Of a stretch of 64,000 nt of DNA, positions 60,738-64,000 are shown piece after piece. Source of the DNA: Euleptes europaea (lineage: Eukaryota > Chordata > Lepidosauria > Squamata > Sphaerodactylidae); the NCBI RefSeq assembly GCF_029931775.1, contig NC_079332.1, forward strand, positions 19,351,803-19,415,802, read 5' to 3'. The notes under the pieces are model-generated. The model did not search any database. It saw nothing but the letters and a program-made list of their open reading frames with translations, and was not told where the DNA came from. Both the position numbers and the translations under genes were made by a program. Numbering within the stretch: position 1 is the first letter of the stretch; each line of letters begins with the position of its first letter.

Positions 60738-63538
60738 GTATGCATGCGCACGTGTGTTTCCTTCGTATGAAACTTGGTTAAAAATAGAAAAGAGCAAGAG
60801 TCCAGTAGCACCTTAAAGACTAACAAAAATATTTTCTGGCAGGGTATGAGCTTTCGTGAGCCACGGCTCACTTCTTCAGATACCCTGCCAGAAAATATTT
60901 TTGTTAGTCTTTAAGGTGCTGCTGGACTCTTGCTCTTTTCTACTACGGCAGACAGACTAACACGGCTGCCCACAGTGAATTATCTTCTTGGTTAAAAATA
61001 TTCGGCTTCTTTCAGTATTCTTTCCCTTCACCTCAGACTCCCACTGTGCAAACGGTAGAAAGTTGGAATGCAGTTTTGGCTGTCTCCACCCACTTTGAAG
61101 AGGGATGAAAGATAAGGCCTTTGCATGCCAAACATTTTGTACAGCACTTCGCTGTAAAGGTTCCTATTTTCATGTGCATAAGAGGCAGGTGATTCAAAGG
61201 TTTTTGTAATAAAACGTGACACTCAGGAAAGCTGAGTAGCAACCACTTTAATGTTGGTATGTTGAATAAAATGTTTCCTTTCCTTGATTCACAAGAAAAA
61301 TGTTCGCTAGTCTTAACAGTAACTTCTCGCTGTTAGAACTCGTTGCATGAAGAAAGCATCAAAAAAGATTTCAGATATCTGCAAACTTGTTACCTTCACC
61401 AGGGTAAATATTTAAGAAAGAAGGTGTACTATTCTTGCTTTTCTGGCAACGCTTTTAATTTTTGTTTGTCAGAAAGACAAATAGATAAGAATTGGATATT
61501 CTTCAAAGAATGATTAATGTTTTGTTATCAGTTCCTTTATGTTGAATCTTATAAACCTTGAGAGCAGATGAAAGACAAATAAGATCCAAATTTGAAATTG
61601 CCTTAATATTTTCACTTCCTGTGCATTTTCATTTTGTTTTTAAACTGTAGGCAAGAGCAGAGTTCTTGAGGAGATAGTGAAATAACTGGGCTTTTGAGCA
61701 TCAAGGGCCGGGCCTGGAGTGGAAAATGGCATGAAACCAAACGCTCAGTCTGCCTTAGGCCAGTCTGGCAAGCCTGCTCGCCTTTCCTGGGCGGAAGAGC
61801 CAGGAAGGTGCAGATTTCTGCACCGTTTCCAGTCACAAGCTGTGCTCGAAGTACCTTTTCTTTTCCGCAGAGAATGAAGGCCATCTATATTTGGAATATT
61901 GTATGAATTCTTTGGGGACGCAAATTGGCCACAGAATCTGAAGCAGTGATTTTTTGGTTGGGAGAAATCCCTGTGCTTATTGCTGATTTCAATGCCAGAA
62001 GTGCAGAAGGTGCTCAGTAATCTAGAGCAATGCCGGTTTATTTCTATATTTTAATAACTCTCCTTATTCCAGGATGATTGTTGTCTGGCAGCGCTCTATG
62101 AAAGGTGGCCTTTGCGCAAAACTTTTGAGGACTGAACTTGGAGCTGTTAGTCTCTACCAGATGCCTTAGTAGCAAGTTTATGAAGCTTAAAAAGATAAGG
62201 AATAGGAAGCATGCAGAGGAGTGTATTGCTGTGAAAACATGAGCCTTTTAAGTGTGTTTGCCATAAACTTTCATTCCGAATTGCAGGCTACCCTATGGTT
62301 AAATGTAAATAGTTCAAATAAAAGCCTTTATTTTATGGGTAGCTTTTAATTGGCTTGACACTTATGTGGTGTCACAACAATGCAACTATAACTAGGGTGG
62401 TTGAAAGATATCCGCACCCCTTCTTAGCCTCTGTAGAGATTCTGTCCAGCACAACAAAACAAGAGGGATTACAGAGTTGAGGAGATTGTTCCTGGGTATG
62501 GTCAGAATGCTGAAATATTGGATGAAGCAACCCGCCCCCGAATTAAATGGGGTCAAATCCCCAGTAGACGTGCCTGAGGACGCAGTCTTAGATATATTGG
62601 AAGTCTCTTAATTTGAAGGGTGAATCACCCCCTTCTTCTCTTGTGCTGCCTTTATTACTCAGTGACAACACAGTTGTTGCTTGAACACATGAAGAACGCA
62701 TGAAGCTGCCTTATACTGAATCAGACCCCCCTCGGCTCTCCAGGGTCTCAGGCAGAGAAAGATCTTTCGCATCACCTACCTGCCTAGTCCCTTTAACTGG
62801 AGATGCCGGGGATTGAACCTGGGACTTTCTGCATGCCAAGCAGATGCTCTACCACTGAGTCACGGCCCCTCCCCATGAAGGAAGGACAGAGAGGCTTCCT
62901 TGCTCTTTCTCTCGCAGCGGAATAGAACAGCCTTGCTCGTGCTATGGTGCCAGCTGTCCATTTTTCATAAGATGCAGAGTTTTTAAAGCTAACATTCATG
63001 CTGCCAATGAGCTCGGCAGCTGACTAATGAACAGCAGCAGCACTTAAGGGCTGTCATGCAGGGTATTATACAAGGAAGCAATTCTGTTTTTTTTTTTTTT
63101 TTAAGGAAGGATTAGAAAAGATGCAGAGGAACATAAAACTCTGCAAGGGTTAGCTTTAGCAACTTACGAAATGCATTTTAGTTGCCAAAGGATAGGCCCA
63201 ATTCTGATTCTAGAAGGAGGAGTTGGTGGTGTGAGCACCCGGCCCTGCTGGCTGTAGTAGCCAGTAATTTCATTTACAGAGCTTCCGTGTGTAGAAAGAG
63301 GGGTTTCTGTGGTGATGTAGATAGAAGGAACTGTTTCTGCTGTTCTGACTGTAATTCTCCTGTAGGTATGAAAACATATTTGATCTCTGGTTTGAAAGTT
63401 AAGGAGCCCCTTTGCAGCTGCTCACAGGCTCTGCTTCCAGGCCTTGAGGCAGGAGACAGAAGCAAGTTACAGAAAGCCTCATCGGTGGAGAATGTTGGTG
63501 ATTTAGCAAAGGTTTTCAGACAACCAGAGAAAAACAAG
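58961..63538 (+). CDS. ADCY9: Adenylyl cyclase type 9, N-terminal part (gene continues past window)
   Basis: Two coding exons are visible: 58961-60737 and 63366-63538. The enzyme converts ATP to cAMP at the plasma membrane downstream of Gs and is the forskolin-poor AC9 type. The start MASSSLVPRRPRSTEVSCDS aligns with human AC9 through STEVSCDSSGD. After a Pro/Gly/Arg-rich N terminus come LPQLFERASGRWW and six membrane segments between about residues 138 and 330. A sequon NAT (225-227) lies in the last outer loop. The C1a catalytic domain follows, with FADIVGFTKMSANKSAH and GDCYYCVAGCPEP; metal-binding aspartates are D427 and D471. I chose the ATG at 58961 over an upstream in-frame non-ATG stretch because homology begins there. 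Downstream exons lie beyond the window. Confidence 0.97.
60787..60986 (-). mobile_element. 200-bp Penelope-type foldback with hammerhead-like ribozyme fold
   Basis: Flanked by a 14-bp target duplication CTTGGTTAAAAATA (60773-60786 and 60987-61000). About 51-bp arms (60787-60837 and 60890-60941, one clear mismatch) enclose a hammerhead-like segment at 60838-60889 on the minus strand. That segment has stem I GGCAGGGTAT/ATACCCTGCC, core CTGAAGA, stem II GTGAGC/GCTCAC, GAAA, the palindrome AGCU and a C at the cleavage position. A one-sided tail (60942-60986) follows. A related fragment lies at 63672-63726. Confidence 0.85.
62688..62875 (-). repeat. tRNA-Ala-derived SINE
   Basis: 'gaagctgccttatactgaat', 'ctctccagggtctcaggcag', 'ctttaactggagatgccggg' and 'ctaccactgagtcacggccc' give the reversed element. 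It is close to the family consensus, with a short internal deletion after 'cagacccccctcgg'. Confidence 0.86.
63366..63538 (+). CDS. ADCY9: ADCY9 second coding exon (C1b region)
   Basis: Acceptor ctcctgtag|gtatga restores GMKTYLISGLKVKEPLCSCS, aligning with human GLKTYLISGQRAKESRCSC. Donor aacaag|gtttgt leaves phase 0. The second half (LEAGDRSKLQKASSVENVGD) is less conserved, as usual for C1b. Confidence 0.92.
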
Positions 63539-64000
63539 GTTTGTCAAATACATTGTTCATACTTCTGTGGGGATGTTTAGCTAGAAACGTGTTTTAGAAA
63601 CATAAACCAGTACACTGAATCCCAGCCTTCCCCCAAGGCACTCGGGGCTGCATGCGTGGCTTTTCGTTCCTCATACTCTGCCAGAAATTCTGTTAGTCTT
63701 TAAGGTGCTATTGGGCTCTTGCTATTTTCTTCTCCTTTTCTTCTCTCAGTTTGTTCTCACCATCATGAGAGGCAGGTTAGACTGAACAGGTGACTGGCCT
63801 AAAAGTCACCCAGTGAACTTCCCTGGCAGCCTGGGGTGTGTGTGTGTTGAAGCTCAGTCTCCCACAAAACACAGACACCATTGTATAGCTGGTCGAAAGA
63901 TCTTTAACCGGACAGCTCTGTGTACTCAAGATTCAAATGGATAATATATGGTCTCTTTATATTTGGCTTGTCTTCTCTGTGTTTATTCCTGATTTTTAAA
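63539..64000 (+). other. ADCY9: ADCY9 intron, partial
   Basis: Includes a scrap of the 60787-type foldback (63672-63726, 'ttagtctttaaggtgctatt') and a minus-strand tRNA-SINE fragment near 63745-63895 ('aagtcacccagtgaacttcc'). It ends at the window edge. Confidence 0.65.

Larger units (their letters stand above)
60738..63365 (+). other. ADCY9: ADCY9 intron after first coding exon
   Basis: Contains a 200-bp foldback repeat (60787-60986) and a tRNA-Ala SINE (62688-62875). The rest is AT-rich and featureless to inspection. Confidence 0.75.

Noticed and set aside
58238-60871. 877-codon open frame on the minus strand opposite ADCY9
   Set aside because: It lies antisense to the ADCY9 first coding exon in a CpG island, where stop codons are rare. 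The protein is low-complexity (Gly, Ala, Pro, Arg), while the plus strand encodes conserved AC9.

Overview
This window is vertebrate nuclear DNA, most likely from a squamate reptile (lizard or snake). It carries three genes in tandem on the + strand: TFAP4 (complete coding region), SRL/sarcalumenin (complete) and the 5' part of ADCY9, which runs off the right edge. These genes are also neighbours on human 16p13.3. The squamate call rests on Sauria-type tRNA SINEs, 5S-rRNA-derived SINEs, CR1 LINEs, a Ty1/copia element and Penelope-like elements. I cannot name the species.

Layout. 1-3.9 kb: intergenic DNA with SINE and LINE-like repeats. 3.9-5.5 kb: CpG island over TFAP4 exon 1. 4.4-13.2 kb: TFAP4, seven coding exons, encoding a bHLH-leucine-zipper E-box factor. 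13.2-15.0 kb: spacer with SINEs. 15.0-45.9 kb: SRL, seven coding exons behind a TATA box. Its exon 2 is a large acidic cassette that can be skipped in frame, which predicts the two known sarcalumenin forms. SRL introns hold most of the mobile DNA, including a 6.3-kb copia fossil in intron 5 that is itself interrupted by an L1. 45.9-58.9 kb: spacer with a LINE, a CR1, a Penelope-like element with inverted arms, and a 53-bp inverted repeat close to ADCY9. 58.4-60.2 kb: CpG island and the long first coding exon of ADCY9. 60.7-64 kb: ADCY9 intron, second coding exon and the start of the next intron.

Function. The genes share no operon-like logic. TFAP4 is a nuclear transcription factor, SRL a Ca2+-binding glycoprotein of the sarcoplasmic reticulum lumen, and ADCY9 a plasma-membrane adenylyl cyclase. 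The most unusual material is a set of Penelope-related repeats. Three of them (2121, 200 and 105 bp) share one architecture: inverted arms, a one-sided tail and 12-14 bp target-site duplications. Several related repeats carry hammerhead-ribozyme-like cores; the best, in ADCY9 intron 1, closes with a perfect 10-bp stem I.
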